From assembly GCA_945859605.1 (NCBI GenBank), contig OX243811.1, positions 61,825,445-61,889,444 of the forward strand: DNA of 64,000 bases, written 5' to 3'. This DNA comes from Lumbricus rubellus (taxonomy: Eukaryota > Annelida > Clitellata > Crassiclitellata > Lumbricidae). The notes under the pieces were generated by a model. The model was not told the DNA's origin. It saw only the letters and a program-made list of their open reading frames with translations, and searched no databases. This document shows positions 48,990-61,560 of the stretch, piece by piece. The stretch's first letter is position 1, and each line of letters begins with the position of its first letter. The position numbers and the translations under genes were made by a program.

Positions 48990-49480
48990 CTCCGAAAAGA
49001 TAAGGACATCGAGGGAGGGGCGAGTTTTTTGCGTGGCTTCGGGGGTAGGAGTTGAGGTGGGGGGAGGGTTGTGGGGGTCGGCAGCCATCAAGATGTTGAC
49101 CGTTGATAAGAGGCGCATTACGGGCGGACGGAGCGAGGAGATGCGACGCTGATGAAACGACCCGACAAACGGGGGATGGTGGGGGTGGGGGTTCGTCGCG
49201 GGCGCCGCCCCAGACACGTTGTCAGTCGACGAAGAAAGCCCTATATGGTCGATGTCACCCTCTGCCGAAAAGAGCAATGAGGGGCGGGGGTTTAGGGGAA
49301 GAGAAGACAGGGAGGAGGTGTCGGCGGCGGCGGCGGCGGCGGCGTCAATGGTCGTCGTCGATGTGCATAAACGGGAAATATGAATTATATTCGTAGTCTC
49401 GTCGTAGTCTACTGTACAGAGAGCTGATCAACGTGGCAGACGACGACGGCGGCGACTGCTGCCCCGTCCGATTGGAGCCA
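48990..49480. other. G- and CpG-rich block
   Basis: Contains GGGAGGGGCG, GGGGTGGGGGTTCGTCGCG, GGGGCGGGGG and a (CGG)n run (49322-49343). Composition resembles a promoter island or a strong G-quadruplex region; no exon is recognised next to it. Confidence 0.35.
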
Positions 49481-49600
49481 AGATAAGAACAGACCCCCAA
49501 GCGAAACCGAACAACACGTATTATCCGAACTATATACTCATCCTCATTGGCACACACGCACGCATGCAGGCACACGTACAAACGCACTGACATATAAGGG

Positions 49601-49601
<1 letters not shown>

Positions 49602-49631
<30 letters not shown>
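49602..49631. repeat. (CA)n microsatellite
   Basis: About 15 CA units. Confidence 0.95.
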
Positions 49632-49633
<2 letters not shown>

Positions 49634-50769
49634 GGCACACTTACACGGATGGACGCATACAAGCAAACGCTCTCCACACACATACATGTATACAATACAC
49701 ATGTTTACTTGCATATGTATTAAACTGACGTTTATGTCAATGACGATATATAAGTATAAGAGACGCTGGCGAATGTGATGTCGAACTGTACTGGACGAGG
49801 TATCTGTGAAAGAGAAATGTATAATAGCGTTGATGAAATGACGTCACAACTTTAATTCACTATCGGAGCATCTATGAGGACAGGAGACCACGTCTGTTTG
49901 TACTTTGTATGCGCGATAACAGAGTTAATATACTGTTATACATGTAGGTTGTATGTCTTGCTATCTCTTGGCTCGCTGCTTCTTCCGGAAGTTGTGCAAA
50001 AATTGGCGTTATAAAATCCGGGGCGCTCCAAGTGCGTATTAAGAATCTCTCGAAAAGTCTTAGGACAGCGGACAGAAAATTAGTATAGTGCCCTCAGATG
50101 AGCTGCATCATGAGCATGGTTCTGACTATCAGCTGCACGGTTGTGACAGTTGGACACAAGCAAGAACGCTTTGTTTGACAAGGCTTACATTGGCTTCAAG
50201 GCCTGCATGTATTGCATGATCAGTCCCTGGACCACTTCTATAGTGCCTTCTCACGAAATTCAATCTTCTAAGCTCGAATGAAAAAATCCCATGGTCTGTA
50301 AAGTTTATTCTGCGTTGCGACATTCGCGTTAACTCAATATGGCTAATAAAGTGACCTCGGTGGCTAAGTAGGCTTATACCTGCTAAGCAGACGACTAATG
50401 GAACCAATTAGTATGTGTAACAGGAACTGGTCTGAAGAAGGACGACACTCAGAGCGAATGCTTTTAGTGCATGGTCTGAAATCCAGCGCTCTCTCAATTC
50501 GAAATGATTATGTAATATGTAAGAAAGTCAGGATGCTTTTTGCTCGAACATCTGAACTGCATGCAATGCAGTCATCGCTCCATCCACGGGATTTGCTTTC
50601 CATTATCCTATGATAGTCTATTTGAACGAGAAATTAGGCAATACGTGAGAATAGAGAAACGAGTAGGCCTATTTGAGCAAATGAAATATGAAGTATAGGC
50701 CTAAATAAATTCAACGCATAGCTAAGTAAGAAAGCAAATCGTAGCATTGATTTAGTCAAGAAACTTGTG

Positions 50770-50815
50770 GGGTCGCGGTGGTTAGTGGGTATGTTCGTTA
50801 ACTTGCAGCCGAGTC
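50770..50815 (+). repeat. SINE head fragment
   Basis: GTTAGTGGGTATGTTCGTTAACTTGCAGCCGA matches the head of the SINE at 21722. Truncated shortly before the hAT-type element at 50846. Confidence 0.6.
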
Positions 50816-50845
50816 TGTTCACAGCCGATTTGTTCATGCGCGTAT

Positions 50846-52205
50846 CAACGTTCCCTCTAATATTTTTCCAGTGTGCGCGGAACTGACGGTTGCTTGAGCA
50901 GCTCAAATTTCCACATGAGCACCATATTTTCAGAAACATTAACTTTGTGTTTGAAAAATCTATAAGCCTAACTACACTAATTTACATGTCTGTAACAATG
51001 TCCTGTTTTCCATTAAAGATGATGCATTGCGCAGAAATCACTTAGGCATGTCGCAAACGAAAATAAAAATTATTATGATATGACCACGAATGCCAAACCA
51101 AAACTGAACTAGACCTACCTGAGACTACATGATGAAGGAGGCTAAATACAGGTAGTTTTTAATCTGGCATCAAAATACTGTTCAGCGCTAAAGTTTCTGC
51201 CTCCTATATTTCTGCGACGACCATAGGCCTAGTTGCTAAATTCTGCCGATGCTGACTTCCATGCACTCTTCGTCTGTGTTCTACTGACGTTCGAAGCTCC
51301 GTCTCTACCATCTCTTTAAGCCAATCAGTTTTAAACGGTAAGCGTAGAAGATCACTTTTCCTTTGAAAAAACTGTTTAATATACTTTCATTCGCTTTACG
51401 TTTCGATACAGCTTGCAAATTTCACTCACTAAGAAATATTGCGTTGTACATTAAACCAACTTCCGAAGTAGAATCCGACTCTGATTATCTGATCGATTGA
51501 AAGACAGGCCTTCAATATACGGCATAACCCTTGGGATTTCCGCTCACCTCGCCCGGAGGGTTCTTTGGCACCACCTGTTGAAAGCTAACTTGCCAGCCGG
51601 AGCAGCCACCTATGACGGCAAAGCAGCTGATAAGAATCAGCATCCCTCTAAATTGGCTGATGTTAAGCGAGTCTTCTGGTTTCGGGTCAAAGCAGGAGTC
51701 GCTGGGTCGTCCCAGTTAATGACTGACAGATAGACACTGAAGATGCAGTTGGACCATCCCTTGTGATTACTGATTAGACATCTATTTACAGATTTCCTAG
51801 GTTGTGATTCAATGAGTGGTCCGCTCAGCTCGCTTCTGGACCTTAGTCACTTGATAGCCGTGACTAGATCTTCCCTCAGATCTTCCCTCAGATTCAACCT
51901 ACATGTAGAAGGGGCTGCGTCTGGACAGTCATTACAAAGCTCGGGGTCATTGGTTGGGGAATTCGCCCGAGATATTTGACTGTCGGATGGCTGGATGGCA
52001 GCTCGGTAGTTGTCCGCGCACACAGATATTGAGCAGTCGTTGGAAAAAGATGAGATAATAATTCAATGATTTACCTCAAGTTAAACAAAACGTTAAACAA
52101 AACAACACTTCCTACCAAGACTTTGCGCGGAAATTTGAAACTGCTGCGCGGGGGTTTCAAATGAGCTGCGCGGCCGCGCTGCCGCGCAGCTTAGAGGGAA
52201 CGTTG
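50846..52205. mobile_element. Non-autonomous hAT-type element (1360 bp)
   Basis: Left end CAACGTTCCCTCTAA and right end TTAGAGGGAACGTTG are perfect inverted repeats, followed inside by GCGCGG-rich sequence at both ends. An 8-bp target duplication GCGCGTAT is at 50838-50845 and 52206-52213. The interior has no transposase domain that I can recognise; the frame at 51497-51733 shows no known motif. Confidence 0.93.
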
Positions 52206-53209
52206 GCGCGTATACTATATATAATTTATATAAGTCTTTTGAGTATGAATTTTACTCTGCAACGATCAGAATGCATTTTGTTCACATAAGTATAGGCTAT
52301 TAATTTTTTATTGGACCATAGAACCATCACTAGAAACAGCTGCAGATTGCAGTGAAGGCTATACTTGATTAATTATTATAGGTTATACACGTATATACAT
52401 GTAGTACCTCTGCTCCTCTAAGTAGCTTCTTTGAAGGGGTGTTATATAAGTTCGCGAATGACAAGTGAGTCTTGTCGCATGTGTGGAGATATGCTAAGGG
52501 TAAAACATGTGATGTCCTTAAATTCTGGAGGGAGAAAGAAAAGAGGAAACCAGGTAAGAACTGATTGGAAACCATCAGCGATGACTTGAGAGTTATTTGA
52601 GATTCCATAAGAAGGTGAAGCTTTGCGATCAAGGTTGCTCATGACGAAGTAGGTCTATAAATATAGTCTGCATGCAGAACATCTTTATCAGAGTGAAGCA
52701 TTCACTTTTCGTTTGTTTCGAATTTCTTCGAACGAGTCACTTTTGTTGACGAGTACTGGTGCTATTCGTCAGAGAATCAGATATTTAGTGGAAGACTTGG
52801 AATGACAGAAATGACGATCATTTATCGTCGTAGCTTTCTTCGTCTGCAACCGCAATGGCCGCCGCCGCTTTGATACGAACCGAAGTCAATGTCGTCCGTC
52901 CATTAGAATGATAATAGTCTCGACGGGGGACGATGTCTCGTTTGGACCCCGCTGAGGCGCCGCTCAATTTATAATTGCCCTCAAAAGGCGCCGCCCGGGT
53001 GAATGACAAATAGCTGCGGGGTTCGAACCCTGGTGGCCAAGCGGAAGCGTGCCATTGTTTGGAAAAGGGGTTTGAACATACGGAGATGGGGGAACTGATG
53101 GAGACGACTCTTTGGTGTAATTAACCCAAGCGTCGTAAACACCCCATCGAAAGCAGACGACGGTCTTCATCACACGTCGTCGTCTGTCGAAGTCTATTCG
53201 AGTCTGTGT

Positions 53210-53371
53210 CTACGTGTCTGTCTGTTTACGTGTCTGTCTGTCTGTCTGTCTGTGTGTGTGGCTGTCTTCAACTGCTTCCTGTCCATGTGCCCCTCTGTCT
53301 CTGTCTCTGTCCCTGTCTCTGTCTCTCTCTGTCTCTCTGTCTCTGGATCTGTCTCTGTATCTCTCTCTGTC

Positions 53372-53410
<39 letters not shown>

Positions 53411-53412
53411 GC
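53210..53412. repeat. (CTGT/CTCT)n low-complexity tract
   Basis: Pyrimidine-rich TGTC/TCTC words; the Ser/Leu/Cys and Arg/Asp/Thr frames on both strands are artefacts. Confidence 0.92.
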
Positions 53413-54397
53413 ATATCTTGTTGCTTTGGTAACTGCCGTCGTGTCTTTTGTTTCCATGTCTGAGTGCTGGTGTAGCCATCGATCTGTTCACCTGTATGTC
53501 TCTGCACATCCAGTCTGCATGTTCCTGTGTATGTCTGTCTGTGTATGGCAGTGTCTCTATCCACCTGTCCTTTCTTTTCTCTTCTTCGTTTTGTCTGTTT
53601 TACACCTGCCTGTCTGTGTAGGTCCAAGTGTCAATGTCTTTTCTTATCTCAATAATTATACACTAAGCTTTAGAACGTCTTCTCTGTTCATCGTGAATAG
53701 AAACCGTCGTCATGACCAAATGCTTTTCTTACTTTCTTATCTGACAATTTATCTCTAATCTTTAGAAATCACATAATGACTTTTGGCTGTTCCTTGAAAG
53801 TCGTTAGACAAGTCAAAGTTCGTTCAACTTCTGATTTATGTCACGAAAGGAGTGAGTGGAGGAAGGAAAACAAAAACGAGAATGACATAAAGCGAAATAA
53901 GAAGTATGGAATAACGCATGCAGAATTCGATTAAAATACGAAACAGAATTTAAAATGAATCTTCAATCACATTATTTTGTGTAGTCGTGCAGAACGAAAA
54001 TAGTGGCTGCATTTGTACTTTTGAGCCGACAACAGAAGTTACAGAACGTAGGCCTATTATATGCTTAGGCCTACCCTAAAAATATATTATGCTCTGCAGA
54101 ATTCGATTGTTTTCAGGGTGATGTCTTAATTATAGTTTAACGGTTGGTTTAGGCATTTAATACTCTTTGAACTTGTTAGCATTCAGATCAGTTGCCGTAA
54201 GTAAAAGAAATAGACGATTATGACGCATCAATGAAAGTCAGATTCACAAAACTTACACTTTTGTTGCCAGTTGCAATACTCTACACAGGAATAATGCGCG
54301 AATAGAATAGACGCAATCTTATTTCCACTTTTGTTAGAGGCCTATACATGATGAAATTAATATCCTTTGATGTTTTGCATAAGCTGTTTTCGTTGAG

Positions 54398-54420
54398 CAG
54401 TGAGAGAGACACAGACAGAC

Positions 54421-54487
<67 letters not shown>

Positions 54488-54580
54488 CAGAGACAGAGAC
54501 AGAGACAGACAGACAGACAGAAACAGAGAGATAGAGTGACAGACATAGAGATAGGGATAGGGATACAGAGAGAAAGAAAG
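54398..54580. repeat. (GA)n / (GACA)n microsatellite
   Basis: About 30 GA units (54427-54485) inside a longer AGACAG-rich tract. Confidence 0.95.
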
Positions 54581-55837
54581 AGGAAGTTTTGTGGAGCGGC
54601 TGAATAAGAAGACCGTATGAACACCATTTAGCTGTCATTACTATGCAGTCAAGGCTACTTAGGTCTACGACCTTTTACAAAACCCATACCTTCATCCCAT
54701 TATAAAATAATAATATTGTCTTTAATTAAACGCCTTCAAGACGCACTGTGCTCTACATTTACAAGTTATGCAGTAATCTTAATTAAACTTAACTACCAAC
54801 TGAGCAGACAGCTTTGCAATAATTATAATGTTAACTTAGGCTAAATAAAGATCTTTTCCCACATGTACATAGAACTCCACCGACTATAATTATCTTACCA
54901 ACATTCGGTAGATGGCGACACCATATAAGACCATAGATATCTATGTGTAAGACTCGCTGTTATTCTATTGACGTCATGAGTCACATGCATAATAATCTTC
55001 GGTGCCTATAATTATTATTTCGTTCTCTGTTATAATTTCAACCAGCGTAGGCCTATTAATGCTCGACTGAAATGCTACACAGGCGATCGACTACGAATTG
55101 AGTTTTGCATAGGAATGTGAATCTAAACCATTTAATGTAAGTTTATTATGAGCATTAGTCTATAATTCAGTAGCGTAACATGTTGTCAACCAATGCACTG
55201 ACATTATTTAACCAGACATTTATGTAGCGCACTTTCGGGATTCAATTACCCGAGTGTAGACAATAATTATTCATGACCTTCGACGCCTATAATAGAGAGA
55301 GGTCACTGGAACTCTAGGACGATCTTTGGAATAAATTAGAGTATCCTAATTGCCGGTTCGAACCTTCGCATAGTAATTGCGCCTTTAGTAGACCTATAGC
55401 CTTTAATTTTCGAAGGAAGTGGTTCCAGTTGGGGGGAAGTTCCAAAGGACATGGTCGCAAGATACTCCGGAAACGCATAGAATTAGTAAAACAATTCGGA
55501 AATTGCAAATTTTTTGGGGGTAGTCCTTCCAAATACGTGTCTGTGCCCAGTATGAGAATTGTGGAAAAATAACTGGGGGTTGGACCATTATTCACTTGGA
55601 GTTGAGGGGTAAAAAACACACTTTAACATGGGGCTCTAAGAAAGACTGGGGGGGGTTGAACCCCCAACCCCCCGGCAATTCTCACCCTGTCTGTGCCTCT
55701 CTATTTCTGTCTATAAGACTTACGTCTCTTTTTGCGCCGATATTTCTCCAGCTTCTTTCGTATAGAACGAAAGGCGAAACAGCAATTTTTCAGTTAAAAA
55801 AATAATTTTAATAGGGGCCTATGTAGGCTCAATTTTT

Positions 55838-56290
55838 GTTTTTTGTATTGTATTCATTGTATTGTATTGTATTTATTGCAGTGTATTGTGTTGTCTTGTA
55901 TTGTCTTGTCTTGCATTTTATTGCATAAAATAAATAACGTACAATATAGCCTAATGAATACAATACGACAAATACAATGCAATAAATTTCGTACAACAGA
56001 TGCGATACAATACACACAATGCAATAAATACAATTATTTAAAATACAATTCAATACAATACATACAATAAAAAAATAAATACAATACAACAAATGCAATA
56101 CAATAAATAGAATAAAATAATTACAATGCAATAAATACCAGACAATAAATGCAATGCAGCAAATACAATGCAATAAATGTAATGCAATGAATGCAATGAA
56201 TGCAAAACAGAAAATTCAATACAATAAATACAATACAGTAAATTAAATACAAGAATAAATACAATTCAATAAATGCAATGCAATGACGCA
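55838..56290. repeat. ATTGT-rich tract followed by its complement
   Basis: 55838-55925 is rich in TTGTATTGTATTG. 55940-56290 is rich in CAATACAATAAATACAATG. The halves are imperfectly complementary. Confidence 0.85.
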
Positions 56291-57459
56291 GAAAGGGTTG
56301 AGCTGACCAGCAGCCGATTCGATGACAAAGACGAACTAAGCGGCCATCTAGCATCTACATGTACCATCGAGTAAGTTAGGAGTCAAAATAGCATTATCAC
56401 CAACATCAGCAGCTATTAATAGGACAATGCATTGGAGATAACTCACCCGGAATAGTCAATGGGATTTCTCAACGGAAGACACTTTTGTCAGCTTCTGAAG
56501 CCATTTCCATAAGCAGTCGCTGGTGATGCTGCATGTAGTGGTGCTAAGTGCCTCTGGCATCTTGATAACAGAAGCTTATACCCGATTCATATATCGCAAC
56601 GCATCAGCGAAGACTGATAGCAAGTTCCCGTTGCCAGCGCTTATCTCTGCCTCTCAGCAAAAGTCATGACCTTCACGTAAGCGCTTTTCTTCAGCGCTGT
56701 TTCCGTAGAACTTTACACAAACATTCATTATATAATTGTATGTGCATTAGATATATATGTACATGTATGTTATATATAGCAAATACGAGAAATAAATAAA
56801 ATATAAGATAAATTTTATATTAGGAAACATTTATGCAGCGCTTGGTGTGCGAGGTGTATTAGGTAGGCCTGCATTTCTGATAAAATATCGTCATTTGCAA
56901 TATTGTATAGGCTAAGCTTACATAATAACCTATTTTCAGTCTCCTAGTATCAATATAATATGCATATGTAATTATATATATAGGCCCTATACAGTTATGC
57001 ACATGTTTGCGTGTAATAGGCTTACATTAATATAATTATGGATAAAATTGGATATATTTCATACCATTGTGTCATTATGCTTTGCGACAGAAAGAATATG
57101 GCTATCATCGAACTGCATGTCCGTATCTAAAGCCCTTCAATATTAAGCTTAGTCTCAGTATATGATATACAGACATAATCTGCTAATAGGTTTAGAACTT
57201 TAGATAGGACCTATAGAACTTTGATTCATCGTAATTGTTTCCTCATTCCTTGTATTCCAACCAGATACCAATGGCTTGTCTATAACAAAGTATATCAGTC
57301 ACATTCCTGACTCAATTCATGAATAGCTTTACCACACTATAAGAGTTGACGACTTTTTCGAAATCCTCATAATATATCGTTACACCTATCCCAGAGTCAA
57401 TCTCAGAGAAGGATAATTAATTATAATTAATTATCTGTGTTTCCACTTCAATTGTCTGG

Positions 57460-57520
57460 TGCCTCTGAGCCGTTATCTTGAGGCGCTATATAAATTCTCA
57501 CGATGAATGAATAATATGAG
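57460..57520 (+). repeat. SINE 3' tail fragment
   Basis: GGTGCCTCTGAGCCGTTATCTTGAGGCGCTATATAAATTC followed by GAATGAATAATATGA. Confidence 0.65.
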
Positions 57521-57895
57521 TTATTTATATTTAATTTTTATCGTTGATGAATCGATGATCTCTGTGAACTCTGCATCATCAATTCACGATTTCTCTTTGC
57601 TTCTATAATATTTATAGTCTATGCAATCACGAATCAAAATCAACACCAAAGATATCGCTAGATTTCATTCTCTGCAACTGAGTTTGAGTGGTCATCGCCG
57701 TCTGTCTTCTTGTCTGTCCATCCGTCCGTCCATCTGTCTGTGTGTATGTATGTCTGTCTGTCTGGCTGGCTGACTGCCCAACTGCATATTTGTGTATATC
57801 TCTACAGTCTACATAATTCATCTCTTCGACTGAATGCTTTAACGTTTATTTAGATTTGCTTTTTTACGTTTATCTTATTATTTATTTCTCGCATT

Positions 57896-57990
57896 TGTTA
57901 TGGCGCTCCTTCAAGCTCGCTATTCAGAGGCGCTCCTGACTGCACTGCGGATACTGAGTCCGAGTTTCACGCCGAAACGCACAAGTAACC
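57896..57990 (-). repeat. SINE body and tail fragment
   Basis: On the - strand TTTCGGCGTGAAACTCGGAC..CAGTATCCGCAGTGCAG..GAGCGCCTCTGAATAG matches the body of the SINE at 21722. Confidence 0.75.
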
Positions 57991-58254
57991 ATTCATAAAT
58001 TCACCATCTACTCAACCATCTATCCATCCATCCATCCATCCATATATCCATCCATCCGTCTCTATCTCTCAGACATTTCTTTAACTTTAGTCATCTGTGC
58101 GAATCCTAAAAACGACGATTTCATCATCATCTAACGAAGACGACTCCACACAAAGAGATGCACATGTTTTAGAGACCCACCGGCATCAGATCCGTCTGCT
58201 CCAAGCTTCAATTCCTCACATCTATACCTCTTCATTCTCTTGCTCCCGCTCATG

Positions 58255-58435
58255 CTCCTCCTCTTTTCCTCCTACTCCTCCTCTCTTTCTGCCCATCTTC
58301 CACTCCCTCGTCCTCCTACTTCCCCACCCTCCTAATTCTCCTTTCCCCTCCCTCTTATTTCCCTCCCTCCGTCCCTCCGTACCTCCCTCCATCCCTCCCT
58401 CCCTCCTTCCTTTTCTCCCTCCCTCCCTTATCAAT
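58255..58435. repeat. (CCT)n pyrimidine-rich tract
   Basis: CTCCTCCTC and CCCTCCCTCC words throughout; frames are low complexity. Confidence 0.9.
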
Positions 58436-58522
58436 TTATTTTTTAAATTAAAAATATTGAACCAGCGTGACTTAGGACCAGACAGACAGATGCGGCCGTA
58501 GGGATAAAGACACAAAGACAAT

Positions 58523-58603
58523 AGGAGAAGCAGAGAAGCGGAGAAGCGGAGAAGCAGAGAAGCGGAGAAGCAGAGAAGCGGAGAAGCGGAGAAGCGGAGA
58601 AGC
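58523..58603. repeat. Short tandem repeat (AGAAGCGG/AGAAGCAG)n
   Basis: About ten 8-bp units GAGAAGCG or GAGAAGCA in a row. Confidence 0.9.
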
Positions 58604-58729
58604 GTCTGCAGGTGACAGCATATCAACCGGAAATAGCGCCGAGCTCCTACCATCAATCCGTCGTCATAATCCCTCGTGGAAGCCTTGCTGGAAGTCGCGT
58701 CTTATGGGATTCTTGCCGCGCTTCATCAC

Positions 58730-59030
58730 GAACCACACACACACGCCAAACGCACACACACGCACACACACGCACACACGCACACGCACGCATACGCACA
58801 CACATGCGCGCGCACACACACACGCCAAACGCACACACACACACACCCATGTGTACACGCACACACACGTGCACACAAAATAATAACAGCACAGATGCAA
58901 GCAAACGCATACACATTCACTTAAACAAAGACGCACACGCGTACAGACACGCACACACGCTCACAAACAAACAAACACACATACACACGCACCCATACAC
59001 ACACACACATGCACACATACACACGCACCT
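58730..59030. repeat. (CACACG/CACACA)n tract
   Basis: Alternating purine-pyrimidine sequence for about 300 bases; frames across it are low complexity. Confidence 0.92.
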
Positions 59031-59329
59031 GTGGTTTTTCACCTGTCCATGATTAGCAATATGAAAATATAATATCGGAACCACGTGCAAAAGCTTAAGC
59101 TTCTCCACCATCAATAGATACAGCGAGCAATCACCCTGTGACCAGCCTATACGTCGGGTCATCTGCAGCTGCAAGAGAAACATTATTCATGTCGAGGATT
59201 TACATAGCGACCGCTTCAAGACGGGCAGAGTTACTCAGAAGAAGCGGGATGGAAAAAAGGAGAAGAACGATGGTGGACACAACCACGTTCTACTCTACTC
59301 TAAAGACAGCCCATGTTTTTTGGTCGTGG

Positions 59330-59431
59330 TTGGGTTGGGAGCGCTTCTGAGTGGCTGGTCTCGAAGGGGCGCTATAAAAATATCTCTTAAATGAATGAAT
59401 GAATGAATGAATGAATGAATGAATGAAGGAA
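59330..59431 (+). repeat. SINE 3' tail with (AATG)n
   Basis: GGGAGCGCTTCTGAGTGGCTGG and GGGGCGCTATAAAAATATC, then nine or so AATG units. Confidence 0.8.
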
Positions 59432-59649
59432 GATGTGCACTCAAACAGTCGTTGACACGGGGGCCCACAGGTTGAGGAATTAACGGGAAGGTTTCGACCG
59501 CACCTGACCCAAGTCCCACGCAGCGATAAACCACGTCGCTTTGATTTATTAGACAATGGAGAGATAAGAAAAGATGGAGGAAACTTTGTGATAGACGAGC
59601 ATCGCATTATCTCTGCTTCTATCCTACTCTACTGTCTTTTTATTCATTC

Positions 59650-59867
59650 CTTCCCTACTCCTACTCCTCCTCATCCTCTTCTTCCTCTTAATCCTTCTCC
59701 TCCTCTTCTTCCTCCTCCTCGTCCTCGTCCTTCTCCTCCTCTTCTTCCTCCTTCTCGTCCTCCTCCCATTCTTCCTCCTTTTCGTCCTTGTCCTCTTCCT
59801 CCTCTTCCTCCTCCTCCTCCTCTTTATTCTTATCCTCCTCCTCCTCTTCTTCCTTCTTTTCGTCCTC
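59650..59867. repeat. (CCT/TTC)n tract before the gap
   Basis: Continuous CTCCTC and TTCTTCC words leading into the run of N. Confidence 0.92.
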
Positions 59868-60067
59868 NNNNNNNNNNNNNNNNNNNNNNNNNNNNNNNNN
59901 NNNNNNNNNNNNNNNNNNNNNNNNNNNNNNNNNNNNNNNNNNNNNNNNNNNNNNNNNNNNNNNNNNNNNNNNNNNNNNNNNNNNNNNNNNNNNNNNNNNN
60001 NNNNNNNNNNNNNNNNNNNNNNNNNNNNNNNNNNNNNNNNNNNNNNNNNNNNNNNNNNNNNNNNNNN
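59868..60067. other. Assembly gap, 200 N
   Basis: Exactly 200 undetermined bases, the usual size of a placeholder, between two simple-repeat tracts of different type. The true distance is unknown. Confidence 1.
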
Positions 60068-60965
60068 GTCGTCGTCATCATCAGCATCAGCATCATCAGC
60101 ATCATCAGCATTTTAATCGTCAACATCATCGTCAGCATCAGTATCATCATCAGCATCTTAATCGTCAACATCATAATCAGCATCAGCATCATCATCAGCA
60201 TCTTGATCGTCAACATCATAATCAGCATCAGCATCGTCATTAGCATCAGCATCATCAGCATCAGCATCAGCATCAGCATCATCATCAGCATCTTAATCGT
60301 CAACATCATAATCATCATCAGCATCATCATCAGCATCGTCATTAGCATCAGCATCATCATCAGCATCAGCATCATCATCAGCATCTTAATCGTCAACATC
60401 ATAATCATCATCAGCATCATCATCAGCATCGTCATTAGCATCAGCATCATCATCAGCATCAGCATCTTAATCGTCAACATCATAATCAGCATCAGCATCA
60501 TCATCAGCATCTTGATCGTCAACATCATAATCATCATCAGCATCATCATCAGCATCTTAATCGTCAACATCATAATCATCATCAGCATCATCATCAGCAT
60601 CTTAATCGTCAACATCATAATCAGCATCAGCATCATCATCAGCATCTTAATCGTCAACATCATAATCAGCATCAGCATCATCATCAGCATCTTAATCGTC
60701 AACATCATAATCATCATCAGCATCGTCATTAGCATCAGCATCATCAGCATCAGCATCAGCATCATCATCAGCATCTTAATCGTCAACATCATAATCATCA
60801 TCAGCATCATCATCAGCATCGTCATTAGCATCAGCATCATCATCAGCATCAGCATCTTAATCGTCAACATCATATTCATCATCAGCATCATCATCAGCAT
60901 CGTCATTAGCATCAGCATCAGCATCAGCATCAGCATCTTAATCGTCAACATCATATTCATCATCA
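60068..60965. repeat. CAT-derived complex minisatellite
   Basis: Units such as CATCTTAATCGTCAACATCA and CATCGTCATTAGCATCAGCA recur many times. The basic unit is about 45 bp, with longer variants; all changes keep multiples of three, so frames remain open on both strands without implying a gene. Confidence 0.93.
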
Positions 60966-60982
60966 GCAGAGGGGATGTCACC

Positions 60983-61047
<65 letters not shown>
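60983..61047. repeat. (ATC)n microsatellite
   Basis: About 21 ATC units. Confidence 0.97.
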
Positions 61048-61079
61048 GTTGATGTTTCGTTCAGTCAGACGAAGAAATG

Positions 61080-61560
61080 ATCCATCTCCACCAACAACAC
61101 CACGAACACCATCACCACCACAACCATCATAAACGACTAACACCACCATCAACACCACCACAGCCGCCGCCACCACCACCACAACCACTATCACCACCAA
61201 GAACACCACCACAACCATCACCACCGCAACCACCGCCACAACCACTCCACCATCGACATCACACCACCACCTTGATCACCACAAGCAACCACCACAGCCG
61301 ATCACCGTCACTGACACTGCAACGACCACCACTTCAACGCGACCAACGCAAACGAACCTTAGGCCACCACCACTCCATGGACCACCACCACCGCCACCAC
61401 CACCACCACTACCACCGCCACCACCACCACTTTCAATGGAACACCACAACTTCCATGGACCACCACCACTGCACCTACCACCACTTCCATGGACCACTTC
61501 CATGGAACACCACCACTGCACCTACCACCACCGTTCTACCGCTAACACAACAACCACCAC
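61080..61560. repeat. (CCA)n-rich tract
   Basis: CCACCACCATCACCACCA-like words with blocks ACTTCCATGGACC repeated three or four times (61448-61510). Confidence 0.9.

Larger units (their letters stand above)
43739..50769. other. Gene-poor interval downstream of the GATA gene
   Basis: Begins with the GATA 3' UTR; no strong AATAAA is found in its first few hundred bases. Contents otherwise: (TA)n at 43954-43972; two similar spots with GTCGCCCTCCTCCTTT at 43890 and 44157; GAC-rich run at 46853-46876; AT/TTTATA runs at 47060-47110; CTG repeats at 47407-47478; a CpG/G-rich block at 48990-49480; a CA tract at 49602-49631. No supportable gene. Confidence 0.45.
52206..59867. other. Gene-poor, repeat-rich interval
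   Basis: Apart from the repeats listed separately, this contains a CpG-rich patch (52850-53060, with AATGGCCGCCGCC) and AT-rich unique sequence. No exon with homology was found. Confidence 0.45.

Noticed and set aside
53010..53050. tRNA gene suggested by GGTTCGAACCC and TGGCCAAGCGG
   Set aside because: The A-box-like element lies downstream of the B-box-like one on the + strand, and no cloverleaf can be drawn.
59588..61132. Long frame of 514 codons across the gap, and the 383-codon frame opposite
   Set aside because: Both run through the gap and a CAT-based minisatellite; only Ile/Ser/Val or Met/Leu repeats.
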